Origin: a virus
Virus record (IMG/VR): IMGVR_UViG_3300025131_000077
Span: 1-47,091 of that record
Strand: one strand, 5' to 3'
DNA length: 47,091 nucleotides
Below are positions 29,039 to 36,462 of the stretch, piece by piece. The first letter of the stretch is position 1; every line of letters begins with the position of its first letter. A program made the position numbers and the translations under genes. The notes beneath the pieces were generated by a model. It was not told the DNA's origin. It was given only the letters and a program-made list of their open reading frames with translations, and did no database searches.

Positions 29039-29191
29039 TCACTTTTTCCTTTTGCGGCGTCCCGCCTTTTTCTTCTTTTTGACTTTGGTGGGAAGTTTAC
29101 GACCTTTAGGCGTCTCCTTCTCCCACTTCTTCGCCATCTTCGGCTTGTTCTTGTGCATCCAAGCTCTCTGCTTCTTGCTCTTGAAGGGCAT
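29039..29191 (-). CDS. Highly basic small conserved viral protein, 50 aa
   Basis: Begins MPFKSKKQRAWMHKNKPKMA and ends in a Lys/Arg run (KKKKKAGRRKRKK). The N-terminal 'PFKSKKQRAWM...P..A.KW' motif recurs in many small tailed-virus proteins of unknown role. The start at 29191 is chosen over one further upstream because AAAGGAG sits just before it and the motif begins there. The first 86 bases overlap, out of frame, the end of the 123-aa gene. Expected to bind nucleic acid; inference from charge. Confidence 0.65.
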   Translation of the reverse strand: MPFKSKKQRAWMHKNKPKMAKKWEKETPKGRKLPTKVKKKKKAGRRKRKK

Positions 29192-29477
29192 TTTCTTGAT
29201 TCTCCTTTTGTATTTCTTCAATAAATCCTTTCCAATCATGAACCATGTCATTCTCTTCTAAGAACTTATTGAGAATCTCATTGTTTGATTGTAGTGCTTG
29301 TTGTAATTGGGTTACCATGCTCTCATGTTGATTGCATCTTTCTCCCAACATACGTGACTGTCCTACCAACCAATTAAGATTGTCCATTGTTTGAACAGGC
29401 CCAGTGCCTTTTTCAAATTCCTTCACCCATGCCTCGACGTTTTCTAGTCTTTTCTCTACTCTTTTTAAATTTGCCAT
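29106..29477 (-). CDS. Coiled-coil acidic protein, 123 aa
   Basis: N-terminal ~85 residues are coiled-coil (LKRVEKRLENVEAWVKEFEK; QQALQSNNEILNKFLEENDM). The C-terminal ~35 residues are extremely acidic (AEDGEEVGEGDA). The acidic end is encoded by the same DNA that encodes the basic start of the next gene in another frame. The strong promoter core at 29554-29572 is suitably placed, and GGAAGTGA before the ATG can serve as ribosome binding site. Function unknown; an oligomeric scaffold is possible. Confidence 0.6.
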   Translation of the reverse strand: MANLKRVEKRLENVEAWVKEFEKGTGPVQTMDNLNWLVGQSRMLGERCNQHESMVTQLQQALQSNNEILNKFLEENDMVHDWKGFIEEIQKENQENALQEQEAESLDAQEQAEDGEEVGEGDA

Positions 29478-29489
29478 TTAATCACTTCC

Positions 29490-30572
29490 TTAGGTGCAAA
29501 GGCATTTATCTCCTTTGCATATTCCTAATTGTATTAACTTATCAACTGAATACCTATTTATAGCTTTCGCTCGAATTGACTCTATATGACGCCCTGCGGT
29601 ATTTAAATCGTCTGTATACCAGCCCCAATCTCCAGCGGCCTCATTATATATACTCTTGAATACAAAAGATATATCTCTATCAGACCACCCTCCATTCACC
29701 AATTCGAAAGCGATGACATTGTTCTCCTCATGGGAGCTATGTCCACGCTTTATATTATTCTCTATTAGCTCTACTACGCATCTTCTAGGGGGCTTAATAT
29801 ATTCATTGCCCAATAGAGACTTACTAGAGAGTTCAATAGAGCCTGTTGCTTCTTCTATCTTATTCAATAAATAAGCTATACTATTAGAAACAGTATGTTT
29901 TATTTCATACATGTCACACACAAATTCCACAAAGTTTCTCTGTGCTTTTGTGCTTTGCTCAGGAGGAATAGTTTTTTCATTCTCTTCCTGTGCCATAGCG
30001 TATAGTTCTTCTATACCCATCTTTAATATTTCTTCTACACTAAATTGAGTACACCATACGCCTGTCCCTTCACCAGTAATCTTAGAGATATACTCAGTGT
30101 TGGGTATACGTCTCATACAAGAGACACTATTATTTATACAAATATCATCTAACGTCTTTAAGGAATATTTAACCTTAAGGTGTTTCAAATACTCTCGTAT
30201 AGCTTGTCGCTTTACGTGTGCCGGTAAGTCCACTGGCGAATGAAAGTCTATATTCATTTGAAAGCCCTTTCCCCCTGTAAGATATATCCTCGGGGTAATC
30301 TTTAGTGGTTTGCAGAACCGGCGTATAAATCTTCTCACATCCATTAAACATTTTTTAACATCCTTATTATCATCAAAATCAAACCATACAGTGTTTAACA
30401 AAGCTGTTTCGTAGTTAGTTCTACCTTCAGCTTTTAATTTCTCATCATCAAATACATAGACACTCGCATAACAATTCTTCTTACCGTTGTATTGTTCTAC
30501 GAATTTCTCTATTTCTTCGACGTCTTTACACTTTCCAATTCTGGCTGGGATTCCGAATTCTCTGTAATACAT
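29490..30572 (-). CDS. Archaeal-type primase, fused PriS- and PriL-like domains (360 aa)
   Basis: Makes primers for viral replication. Residues ~62-160 hold archaeo-eukaryotic primase motifs: WFDFDD (metal Asp 65/67), LTGGKGFQMNIDF (motif II, with Gln in the place of the usual His) and SCMRRIPNT (motif III). The C-terminal part (~260-360) resembles the PriL Fe-S domain: PPRRCVVELIENNIKRG, NGGWSDRDISFVF and a final CKGDKCLC. Four cysteines (265, 352, 357, 359) fit a 4Fe-4S cluster. The ATG at 30572 (MYYREFGIPARIG) is preferred over a TTG at 30602: GAGG lies 10 bases upstream and the family begins near 'YYRE'. It overlaps the 101-aa gene by 64 bases. A promoter for the downstream operon lies inside its 3' end. 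Confidence 0.85.
   Translation of the reverse strand: MYYREFGIPARIGKCKDVEEIEKFVEQYNGKKNCYASVYVFDDEKLKAEGRTNYETALLNTVWFDFDDNKDVKKCLMDVRRFIRRFCKPLKITPRIYLTGGKGFQMNIDFHSPVDLPAHVKRQAIREYLKHLKVKYSLKTLDDICINNSVSCMRRIPNTEYISKITGEGTGVWCTQFSVEEILKMGIEELYAMAQEENEKTIPPEQSTKAQRNFVEFVCDMYEIKHTVSNSIAYLLNKIEEATGSIELSSKSLLGNEYIKPPRRCVVELIENNIKRGHSSHEENNVIAFELVNGGWSDRDISFVFKSIYNEAAGDWGWYTDDLNTAGRHIESIRAKAINRYSVDKLIQLGICKGDKCLCT
29554..29572 (-). promoter_or_regulatory. BRE+TATA promoter inside the end of the primase gene
   Basis: On the minus strand GCGAAAGCTATAAATAG is almost identical to the promoter core at 41391-41410. It would start transcripts near 29530, about 50 bases before the 123-aa gene. Being within primase codons, it is constrained by both functions. 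Confidence 0.55.
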
Positions 30573-30814
30573 TCCTTTAAAACCTCTATCTCCTGACACC
30601 AATCTGTTGGTATCGTTACTATATCCACACCATCAACATCATTCCAATGATTCACTAATATAATTGCTTTATCATCTTTAGCTATCATTTCACCTACACT
30701 CTCTGCTATAGAGAGATTCTCTACAGGTTCCATTATGTTTACAGCATGAGTTTTAACTTGCTGGGCGGCATCATTCCACCTAATCTTTACTATGGGTCCA
30801 TTCATTCCTAACAT
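30509..30814 (-). CDS. Hypothetical protein, 101 aa
   Basis: Unrecognised. Starts MLGMNGPIVKIRWNDAAQQV, with an SH3-like 'V.IRW.DA' opening seen in small phage proteins, then AIILVNHWNDVDGVDIVTIP and an acidic/Ser tail. It overlaps the HAD-like gene upstream (35 bases) and the primase start downstream (64 bases), so all three are coupled. Confidence 0.55.
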   Translation of the reverse strand: MLGMNGPIVKIRWNDAAQQVKTHAVNIMEPVENLSIAESVGEMIAKDDKAIILVNHWNDVDGVDIVTIPTDWCQEIEVLKECITENSESQPELESVKTSKK

Positions 30815-31154
30815 CGTTTGTCCACTCCTCGAACATGTCAGCTACCATTGACAAATCACGCTCGTGTTTATAATACTTTGCATTAGCTGGTGTTTCAGTT
30901 ACCATAATTGCATTATAAGGTCTATCAAATATTAACCTATCATAATGTATTTCATGTGCTTTACACCAATCTTTAGTAGCCATTACCCAATCTAAACTGT
31001 TGGGTCTTTTACACCATATAGTTATATGATGTCCTTTATCTCTTAGCCAATCCATAAACTCTTTCGCGTTAGTGATAGGCTTACTTCTTTCTACGTCTTC
31101 ATAGACTCTACACGGAGTAGAAATCACTCCATCCATTCCAAATACTAAATTCAT
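30780..31154 (-). CDS. Degenerate HAD-superfamily protein (124 aa), probably not a phosphatase
   Basis: The fold signature of small HAD phosphatases is visible: LVFGMDGVISTP near the start, NAKEFMDWLRDKGHHITIW, and WCKAHEIHYDRLIFDRP. The catalytic first Asp of the DxDG motif is Gly (codon GGA). The usual DD near the C-terminus is replaced by VTETPANAKYYK. Loss of both metal and nucleophile positions suggests a pseudoenzyme with a binding or regulatory role. The ATG overlaps the glycosyltransferase stop (ATGA). Confidence 0.6.
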   Translation of the reverse strand: MNLVFGMDGVISTPCRVYEDVERSKPITNAKEFMDWLRDKGHHITIWCKRPNSLDWVMATKDWCKAHEIHYDRLIFDRPYNAIMVTETPANAKYYKHERDLSMVADMFEEWTNDVRNEWTHSKD

Positions 31155-32674
31155 TTCTTTTTCCTCACTGGTTTAATCTTCGACGTAACGTCATTGAAGA
31201 ATTCAACCCATCTTTTTCCTATAACATCCCAACTATATTCTTTAAGAGCATGAGCACGTGCAGCTTTACCTGCCGCAACTCTTTTCTTAGGGTTGTCATA
31301 GTAATATTCTAGTGCTTCACATATAGCTTGTTCACTACATAAAGCTCTTTGTGGTGCTGCTCTCTTAGGAGTATCCCACCACATATCCTTATATGGTAAG
31401 AGTATACCTCTTTCGCATATATCTTCTTCTTCTAAATGGTCTCTACCATTAGGTGTAACATCGTCCCACTTACCACCGAGCGGATACATTGGAACCTTTT
31501 CATTCTCAGGGTCATCACATTTAATTAACTCATAACCTGTAGTGTAATTAGTTACACATATAGGAACTCCACAAGACATAGCTTCAACAGTAGGTATACC
31601 AAAACCTTCTCCACCTGTAGGTAGTACAAAAACATCCATACAGTTATATAGGTTTGCCATATCTTCATCACTTATGTGTTGTCCCATATCTAAATTACCC
31701 ATTAGAGGAGGCATTAGATATTCTTCTAAACCATATTGTTTAGCAAAGTCAGGGAATACCCATCCCATCGCATCATTCCAATCCATATGTAATATAAGTT
31801 TAGCTTGGTCGGGGGATAGTTTTCTCTTCTTAACGAATTGTCCAAACCCTTTTAATAAACGTGGTATATTTTTTCTATGTTGGTTACGTGCTACACATCC
31901 TACTATAAACGCATTAGGACAATTTTCTTTACCATACTTGGGTGCTAACATTGGTTTAAATAAGTCAGTGTCCACACCATGTGGTATATATTTAGCATCA
32001 CAATTAAAATCTTGTTTAAGTCCTTGTTGTCCATACCTAGACATAGCTACAGGAAAATCGATATTGTCTATCTGTTGTTGCCACATAGGTATAGAAGGTT
32101 CTCCATCAAAGGGTATAATAGCTGCTATCTTTGGTCCCTTTTGTTTTATAGTATTAACTTCTTTGTAAGCTTTATTCATCAGCTCAGTTCTTTCTTTCCT
32201 ATTTAATAGCTTACCTGTTTTTTGATTTATTAAAGGAAAGTTTACTGCTGTAGGCATTTTACTATCAGTTATATGTCTAAACATTTGAAAGTCTAAGTGA
32301 GCTAATATAACGTCAGGTCTATATTGTCTAACCCATTCAGGAAAAGATTTTTCTCCAAACCTTTCTTGACCGGGAAATAATATAGGTAAGTTTTCAAAAT
32401 GTGCCCACGTCTCTGTTTGACTCAAAGGCCATGGGGTACTCCACTTTACATGACTTGAATTTTGACACCCACCATATCCTATTCGATGACCATCACCATA
32501 TAGAATAGCTCCTATATTTCTCGTATTAGTTCCAAAACCAGTAGGAGCCCACGGGCTATCTGATATTGGCATTATCCTTAATTTCCCCTTTAAAGGTCTA
32601 TCAATCTGAATTTGTTTAGAAATGTTTCCTTGTTGTAACGGGTTACCCGTATGTAATATCTCTTCGGCAGTCAT
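31151..32674 (-). CDS. GT4-type glycosyltransferase (507 aa)
   Basis: GT-B fold enzyme that transfers a sugar from an NDP- or lipid-linked donor. The N-terminal lobe starts RIMPISDSPWAPTGFGTNTR. The C-terminal lobe carries AFIVGCVARNQHRKNIPRLL, a phosphate-binding VARNQHRKN segment, and the E-x7-E motif EGFGIPTVEAMSCGVP. 'PHGVDTDLFKP' is a GT4 hallmark. Likely targets are virion proteins (for example the fibre), the host S-layer or surface glycans, or modified DNA; neighbours do not decide. It ends in a basic tail (PVRKKK). No signal peptide or membrane span, so cytoplasmic. Confidence 0.85.
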   Translation of the reverse strand: MTAEEILHTGNPLQQGNISKQIQIDRPLKGKLRIMPISDSPWAPTGFGTNTRNIGAILYGDGHRIGYGGCQNSSHVKWSTPWPLSQTETWAHFENLPILFPGQERFGEKSFPEWVRQYRPDVILAHLDFQMFRHITDSKMPTAVNFPLINQKTGKLLNRKERTELMNKAYKEVNTIKQKGPKIAAIIPFDGEPSIPMWQQQIDNIDFPVAMSRYGQQGLKQDFNCDAKYIPHGVDTDLFKPMLAPKYGKENCPNAFIVGCVARNQHRKNIPRLLKGFGQFVKKRKLSPDQAKLILHMDWNDAMGWVFPDFAKQYGLEEYLMPPLMGNLDMGQHISDEDMANLYNCMDVFVLPTGGEGFGIPTVEAMSCGVPICVTNYTTGYELIKCDDPENEKVPMYPLGGKWDDVTPNGRDHLEEEDICERGILLPYKDMWWDTPKRAAPQRALCSEQAICEALEYYYDNPKKRVAAGKAARAHALKEYSWDVIGKRWVEFFNDVTSKIKPVRKKK

Positions 32675-32679
32675 GTTTA

Positions 32680-32874
32680 CTATTGTTTTATGGCAATAAT
32701 ATCCTTCTTATTAACTATGACTGTGCCCTTTTCACCTTTGAGGTAAACAAAATTATCATCATCATTAGTTATCATTCCTCTGCCAACTTTCGTTTTCTCT
32801 TCTTCTCGCCAGACTATTTTTACTTCTGCCGCATCTAAATGCGCTGCTAACGGTTTCTTATCATTTTCGTCCAT
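32680..32874 (-). CDS. Small beta-barrel-like protein, 64 aa
   Basis: Unrecognised. The alternating pattern EVKIVWREEEKTKVGRGMIT and VYLKGEKGTVIVNKKDIIAI suggests a small SH3- or Sm-like barrel, often found in RNA- or protein-binding factors. AGGAGAAT precedes the ATG. Located between the HNH-like and glycosyltransferase genes. Confidence 0.55.
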   Translation of the reverse strand: MDENDKKPLAAHLDAAEVKIVWREEEKTKVGRGMITNDDDNFVYLKGEKGTVIVNKKDIIAIKQ

Positions 32875-32878
32875 TTTC

Positions 32879-32977
32879 TCATTCTCCTATGGGAAGGGGA
32901 GCGACCGACGGGCCGTCCTCTTTTAGTTTTACGACGTTATAGTATTTAAAGATTTGCCTTAAGATAGCCAATAACAT
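32879..32977 (-). CDS. Possible micro-gene, 32 aa
   Basis: Begins MLLAILRQIFKYYNVVKLKE and ends GPSVAPLPIGE. It overlaps the end of the HNH-like gene and stops 4 bases before the 64-aa gene. The absence of a ribosome binding site makes it uncertain. It is the only open frame in the otherwise non-coding 71-base gap. Confidence 0.25.
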   Translation of the reverse strand: MLLAILRQIFKYYNVVKLKEDGPSVAPLPIGE

Positions 32978-33332
32978 CTGAAAATTTCTCTTTATCGTAT
33001 TTACTACGCCCCATGTTAGCTAATCTAGAACATATAACTATATTATCTTTAACATAGTCTCCTCCACATTCTAGTCTATCTACGCTTAGGGCTAAGGGAT
33101 GATATGATTCATTTACCCATTCTGGTTCCAAAGGTATACCCAACCAAAAACATTTACCTCCTTGTTGATTATACCATATGTCTTTTAAATCTTCTATATC
33201 GAAATCAATCTTACGAGGTTTATAGTCAGGGTCCAATATCTTTTGGGCTGAACCTTTCGGACCATTCGCTGCACTTCTCTGAACATTGTAGAACAATCTA
33301 CCAAAGGGGTCTTTATATTTCCTTGCCGCCAT
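32946..33332 (-). CDS. HNH-like (endonuclease VII type) nuclease, 128 aa
   Basis: The pattern KCFWLGIPLEPEW (Cys 61), then LSVDRLECGGDYVKDNIVIC (Asp 85, Arg 86, Asn 97) and NMGRSK matches the 'C..G......S.DRI...GY...N.....N' spacing of His-Me/HNH nucleases. The usual first-His position is not obvious, so the catalytic set may be altered. The ATG directly follows the PolB stop (TAA-ATG), so it is co-expressed with the polymerase and could act in replication or packaging, or be a homing nuclease. Confidence 0.55.
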   Translation of the reverse strand: MAARKYKDPFGRLFYNVQRSAANGPKGSAQKILDPDYKPRKIDFDIEDLKDIWYNQQGGKCFWLGIPLEPEWVNESYHPLALSVDRLECGGDYVKDNIVICSRLANMGRSKYDKEKFSDVIGYLKANL

Positions 33333-35552
33333 TTATATCCATTCCATTAAACTCTTTTGTTTTTTATCTACTACTGTAATAGGGGGCTTCTTACGAACCC
33401 ACTCATCTAATTTGAACTTTTGTAGGAGAGTAGTGATAGTATCCCAGTAGTAACGAATATCTATCTCATTTATATCTTTAATAGTATCTGTAAGTTTATA
33501 TCCTTCATTAGTCTTACAATAGTAGTAAGTGGTTCCTTGTGAAGGAGTCATACCTATTTGTTCTCCTTGTTCAATTAATTTCATTATTAAGTCAGTCTCA
33601 GATTTGTAATCCTTTTTCTCCCTACCTTGAGACTTTCTCATAATAAAATCATCTAAGGTATAAGCTTCTAAAGAATACAGGTCATCAATAAACTTAGTAT
33701 TAACAACGTTATTCATTCGACCATCTATTAATTTCTCTAACACTGTTAAATAAAATTTAGAACGTGATGTAGCTTTGAAGGTGCTTCCATGTTTTGTTAT
33801 ACTTCCATCTTCATTTCTTAAAGCATAGTTTCCTACTTGTAACCAAACACCTTCTTTAAAGTAATCTTTATCCATCGATATATGGTCCGGCTCAGCATCA
33901 GGAATAACATGTTTTAGTAATCTCCTTAATCTGTTTGTCAACCATAACTCATCAACATCCACATTAGTATTAATCCCATCTGTGTGTACATATACCACAG
34001 CATCTTCTCCATATCGGCTACGGATAATATTAACGCCGGAGAGGAGTAACCACCTCGCAATCGCTGTGATAGTAACACCCACGCCCATATCACCATAGCT
34101 GATATAAGGATTAGCATTTGCCCCATAGAAAGTATTCACCATTATTTTTAGAGCATCTGATTTGCTCTTATCTTCTTTCGTAGACCCAAGCTTATAAGGC
34201 TTTCGCATTTCCTTAAATTCATGACACATTTTATATAGACAGCTCTTCCTAGACTGGTCTATTTTAATCATTAGTCTTTTACCCACCTTGTTATCAGGCA
34301 CGTAAAGTATGTCATTTTTGAATTCTACCTCATCACTATACTCATCATAACCTACAATTTGTGTAGTATCTGGCCCTAAATTTAAGGCCATAGCTATAGA
34401 AGGATAGTAAGAACTAAAGTCTACCTTTACATTCTTCTGATGGAATCCCGGTCTATATAATTCAATATGAGCTGCTTGATAGTTACCTTTATCAGCTCTA
34501 TATATCTGAGGGTGACGCTCTTTATTTCTATCAAGCGTTACTATGCCTTGCTCAAACAAGCTCCTACCTTGTAAAATTTTGGTAATATAACTTGATGGAG
34601 CATTGACATATGTTGCCAGAGGAACGCATAAAGTCTCAGCGATATACTGGATTTGTGGGAAGTAGTGATTATATAAATACATTGTAGCATCTACATCACT
34701 TAATACATAATCATGTATCTCTTCCATAGTATAGTCTAATAAATCCTTATCGGCAAAATCAAGCTCGATAGGGTCTAGACCAAAGTTCCTAGACACGCTC
34801 TTCAGGCCACGGGGTATGCCTGATAGGGAGTAATCGAGTCGTGTCCAGCGCAGTAAATCGAGGACTATGCGCCCTCCAGCGTTCATCTTAAGTTCCTTTT
34901 GGTTCTCAGGGGTCTCCCAACCCCACTCACTATTATCTCTGTTAAGTATCTTTTTATACCCTTTAAGTCCATGGAAACTAGCTCTATGTAATATTTGAGG
35001 TATATCATACCCAACGAGGTTATAACCTACAATAACATCAGGGTCATAATCATGAATATATTCAGCAAATTTAAGTATAACATCTCTATCATCTTCACCA
35101 TCCCATAATAATACTTCTCTCTCACCACTACTTGTAACGATACCAATAGCTACCACTGGATATTTTTCTCCAAAGGGAAAGGAACCATCAGGTGAATGAG
35201 TCTCAATATCAAATACCAATGTCTTTAAATCATCTGTATTAGGAAACTGACTAAAGAAGTCAGGATGTTCTATCAATAACCTTTCTAGTATAGCCTCCCT
35301 ACCACCTTCAAATAAAGCAGTAGGAGGTAATATATCTCTACTTGGTAAGTAATTATGTTTAGATAACTTAACTGTTTTATCTGAAGCAATTACTTTATAC
35401 TCATCTCCTCCTTCACCGGGAAGATAATAATATGGTCTGTAAGGAGATTTTACAGCTTCGGTTTCACTATTCCTATATATCTTAACCTTTAAACTACTAT
35501 CTCTTAAATCAATAGTTCTTTGATTAATCGTCGCTATCAGTGGAACTTTCAT
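33333..35552 (-). CDS. polB: Family B DNA polymerase with 3'-5' exonuclease (739 aa)
   Basis: Replicative polymerase of the virus. Exonuclease motifs: FDIETHSPDG (~113), YNLVGYDIPQI (~175), YVLSDVDATMYL (~280). Polymerase motifs: A, VDFSSYYPSIAMAL (~376); B, KIMVNTFYGANANP (~467); C, YVHTDGINTN (~522). Motif C carries His in place of the first Asp of the usual DTD, while the essential second Asp is kept. The last residues QKSLMEWI (732-739) resemble a PCNA-interacting box, suggesting use of the host sliding clamp. It overlaps the 103-aa gene by 29 bases and is directly followed by the HNH-like gene. About 739 residues is short for cellular PolB but normal for viruses. Confidence 0.92.
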   Translation of the reverse strand: MKVPLIATINQRTIDLRDSSLKVKIYRNSETEAVKSPYRPYYYLPGEGGDEYKVIASDKTVKLSKHNYLPSRDILPPTALFEGGREAILERLLIEHPDFFSQFPNTDDLKTLVFDIETHSPDGSFPFGEKYPVVAIGIVTSSGEREVLLWDGEDDRDVILKFAEYIHDYDPDVIVGYNLVGYDIPQILHRASFHGLKGYKKILNRDNSEWGWETPENQKELKMNAGGRIVLDLLRWTRLDYSLSGIPRGLKSVSRNFGLDPIELDFADKDLLDYTMEEIHDYVLSDVDATMYLYNHYFPQIQYIAETLCVPLATYVNAPSSYITKILQGRSLFEQGIVTLDRNKERHPQIYRADKGNYQAAHIELYRPGFHQKNVKVDFSSYYPSIAMALNLGPDTTQIVGYDEYSDEVEFKNDILYVPDNKVGKRLMIKIDQSRKSCLYKMCHEFKEMRKPYKLGSTKEDKSKSDALKIMVNTFYGANANPYISYGDMGVGVTITAIARWLLLSGVNIIRSRYGEDAVVYVHTDGINTNVDVDELWLTNRLRRLLKHVIPDAEPDHISMDKDYFKEGVWLQVGNYALRNEDGSITKHGSTFKATSRSKFYLTVLEKLIDGRMNNVVNTKFIDDLYSLEAYTLDDFIMRKSQGREKKDYKSETDLIMKLIEQGEQIGMTPSQGTTYYYCKTNEGYKLTDTIKDINEIDIRYYWDTITTLLQKFKLDEWVRKKPPITVVDKKQKSLMEWI

Positions 35553-35835
35553 CCTTAACCTCCTGTGTTATATTCTTTGCTCTCCCTTCAGTAGGGTCTA
35601 ACATTATCTCTACATCATCTCCTTCAACTTCCCACATTTCTATAAGAGAAATAGCGTCACTTATCGCATTACTCCAAGCCATGTGTATTCTATAGACATC
35701 ATCATCTGCACCTATAATTTCAGGTTTATATGCTTCAGCCATATCCATATGATACTGAGCACCTCTTCTTAATAACTCCATCCATCCTTGACGTTGTTCA
35801 TCCGTAGATACTGTTAGTTTTTTGATTTCAACCAT
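35524..35835 (-). CDS. Hypothetical protein, 103 aa
   Basis: Unrecognised; acidic and helical: QRQGWMELLRRGAQYHMDMA and NAISDAISLIEMWEVEGDDV, with an acidic tail ESSTDSDD. It overlaps the MazG-like gene upstream by 8 bases and PolB downstream by 29 bases. Co-expression with replication enzymes suggests an accessory role, which is inference. Confidence 0.55.
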   Translation of the reverse strand: MVEIKKLTVSTDEQRQGWMELLRRGAQYHMDMAEAYKPEIIGADDDVYRIHMAWSNAISDAISLIEMWEVEGDDVEIMLDPTEGRAKNITQEVKDESSTDSDD

Positions 35836-36145
35836 TTCTATATGCTTCTTGTTGTTCAGGTGTCATTCTTTGAAATAGTTTATCTATATTGTTTAACATT
35901 AAATCTGATATCTTTATGTTATATACATCACATAGTCTCGTGAGATACCACAATACATCACCCATCTCATCTATTATTAAGTCAGTGTTATCTATTCTAT
36001 CTCTTATTTCTTTCTTAAAAGCTCCACCAACTTCTCCTGCTTCGTTCATTAAACCTATCATTAGGTATTCTTTTTCTCTACGCTTAGGATATTTAGCAGT
36101 TCTGCGTGTAAAATCCATATACGTTGCTTCTATTCCTTCTACCAT
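35828..36145 (-). CDS. MazG-like nucleotide pyrophosphohydrolase (105 aa)
   Basis: All-alpha NTP-PPase fold. ExxE (E35, E38 in NEAGEVGGAFKKE) and ExxD (E60, D63 in DEMGDVLWYLTRL) are the metal-binding residues, and YNIKISDLMLNNIDKL matches the last helix. It hydrolyses (d)NTPs or alarmone-like nucleotides to monophosphates. In viruses it is linked to nucleotide-pool control alongside ribonucleotide reductase. Its ATG overlaps the aIF1A stop by 7 bases. Confidence 0.8.
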   Translation of the reverse strand: MVEGIEATYMDFTRRTAKYPKRREKEYLMIGLMNEAGEVGGAFKKEIRDRIDNTDLIIDEMGDVLWYLTRLCDVYNIKISDLMLNNIDKLFQRMTPEQQEAYRNG

Positions 36146-36462
36146 ATATTCAACTCCTCAGGTATTATATCTCTTTTTATAACCCAATTCCTTTCAGTAG
36201 GTAAATACCTATATACTAAGTCAGCTTTACTATCTTCCTGTATAGGCCACGGCTGAATTATTATAAGGTCATTCATTCTTGTCCACATTCTTCGTTTAAG
36301 TTTACCACCAATACGAACCATGCGTGTTTTTCCATCTTCACATAATGCTTTCATTCGAGAACCACCTGACATTTCAATCACCACAGCGAACTGTTGGTTC
36401 CTTGTAGGTAGTTTAACCTTTCTTGTTGAAATGTTTTCTGATTGTTTCGTATTCTTTTTCAT
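36139..36462 (-). CDS. Archaeal translation initiation factor aIF1A-like protein (107 aa)
   Basis: The S1/OB-fold core (~25-85) reads FAVVIEMSGGSRMKALCEDG, KTRMVRIGGKLKRRMWTRMN and DLIIIQPWPIQEDSKADLVY. The cellular factor has the same order: 'GG.R..V.C.DG..R..RI.GK.K.R.WIR..D...V.PW....KAD...RY'. A basic N-terminal tail and a C-terminal helix flank the core. aIF1A binds the small-subunit A site during initiation. A viral copy could favour viral mRNAs or keep initiation going during infection. The ribosome binding site GGAGAT precedes the ATG, which lies 50 bases inside the ATPase gene. IF1-like or other OB proteins are less likely given the 'CEDG.TR..RI.GK' core. Confidence 0.85.
   Translation of the reverse strand: MKKNTKQSENISTRKVKLPTRNQQFAVVIEMSGGSRMKALCEDGKTRMVRIGGKLKRRMWTRMNDLIIIQPWPIQEDSKADLVYRYLPTERNWVIKRDIIPEELNIW

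Noticed and set aside
28480-29261. Several rightward frames of 62-94 codons
   Set aside because: Lie antisense to a chain of coupled leftward micro-genes that have ribosome binding sites.
30573-30602. Longer primase start (TTG at 30602)
   Set aside because: Non-ATG start without a well-placed ribosome binding site; the primase family begins close to the ATG at 30572.
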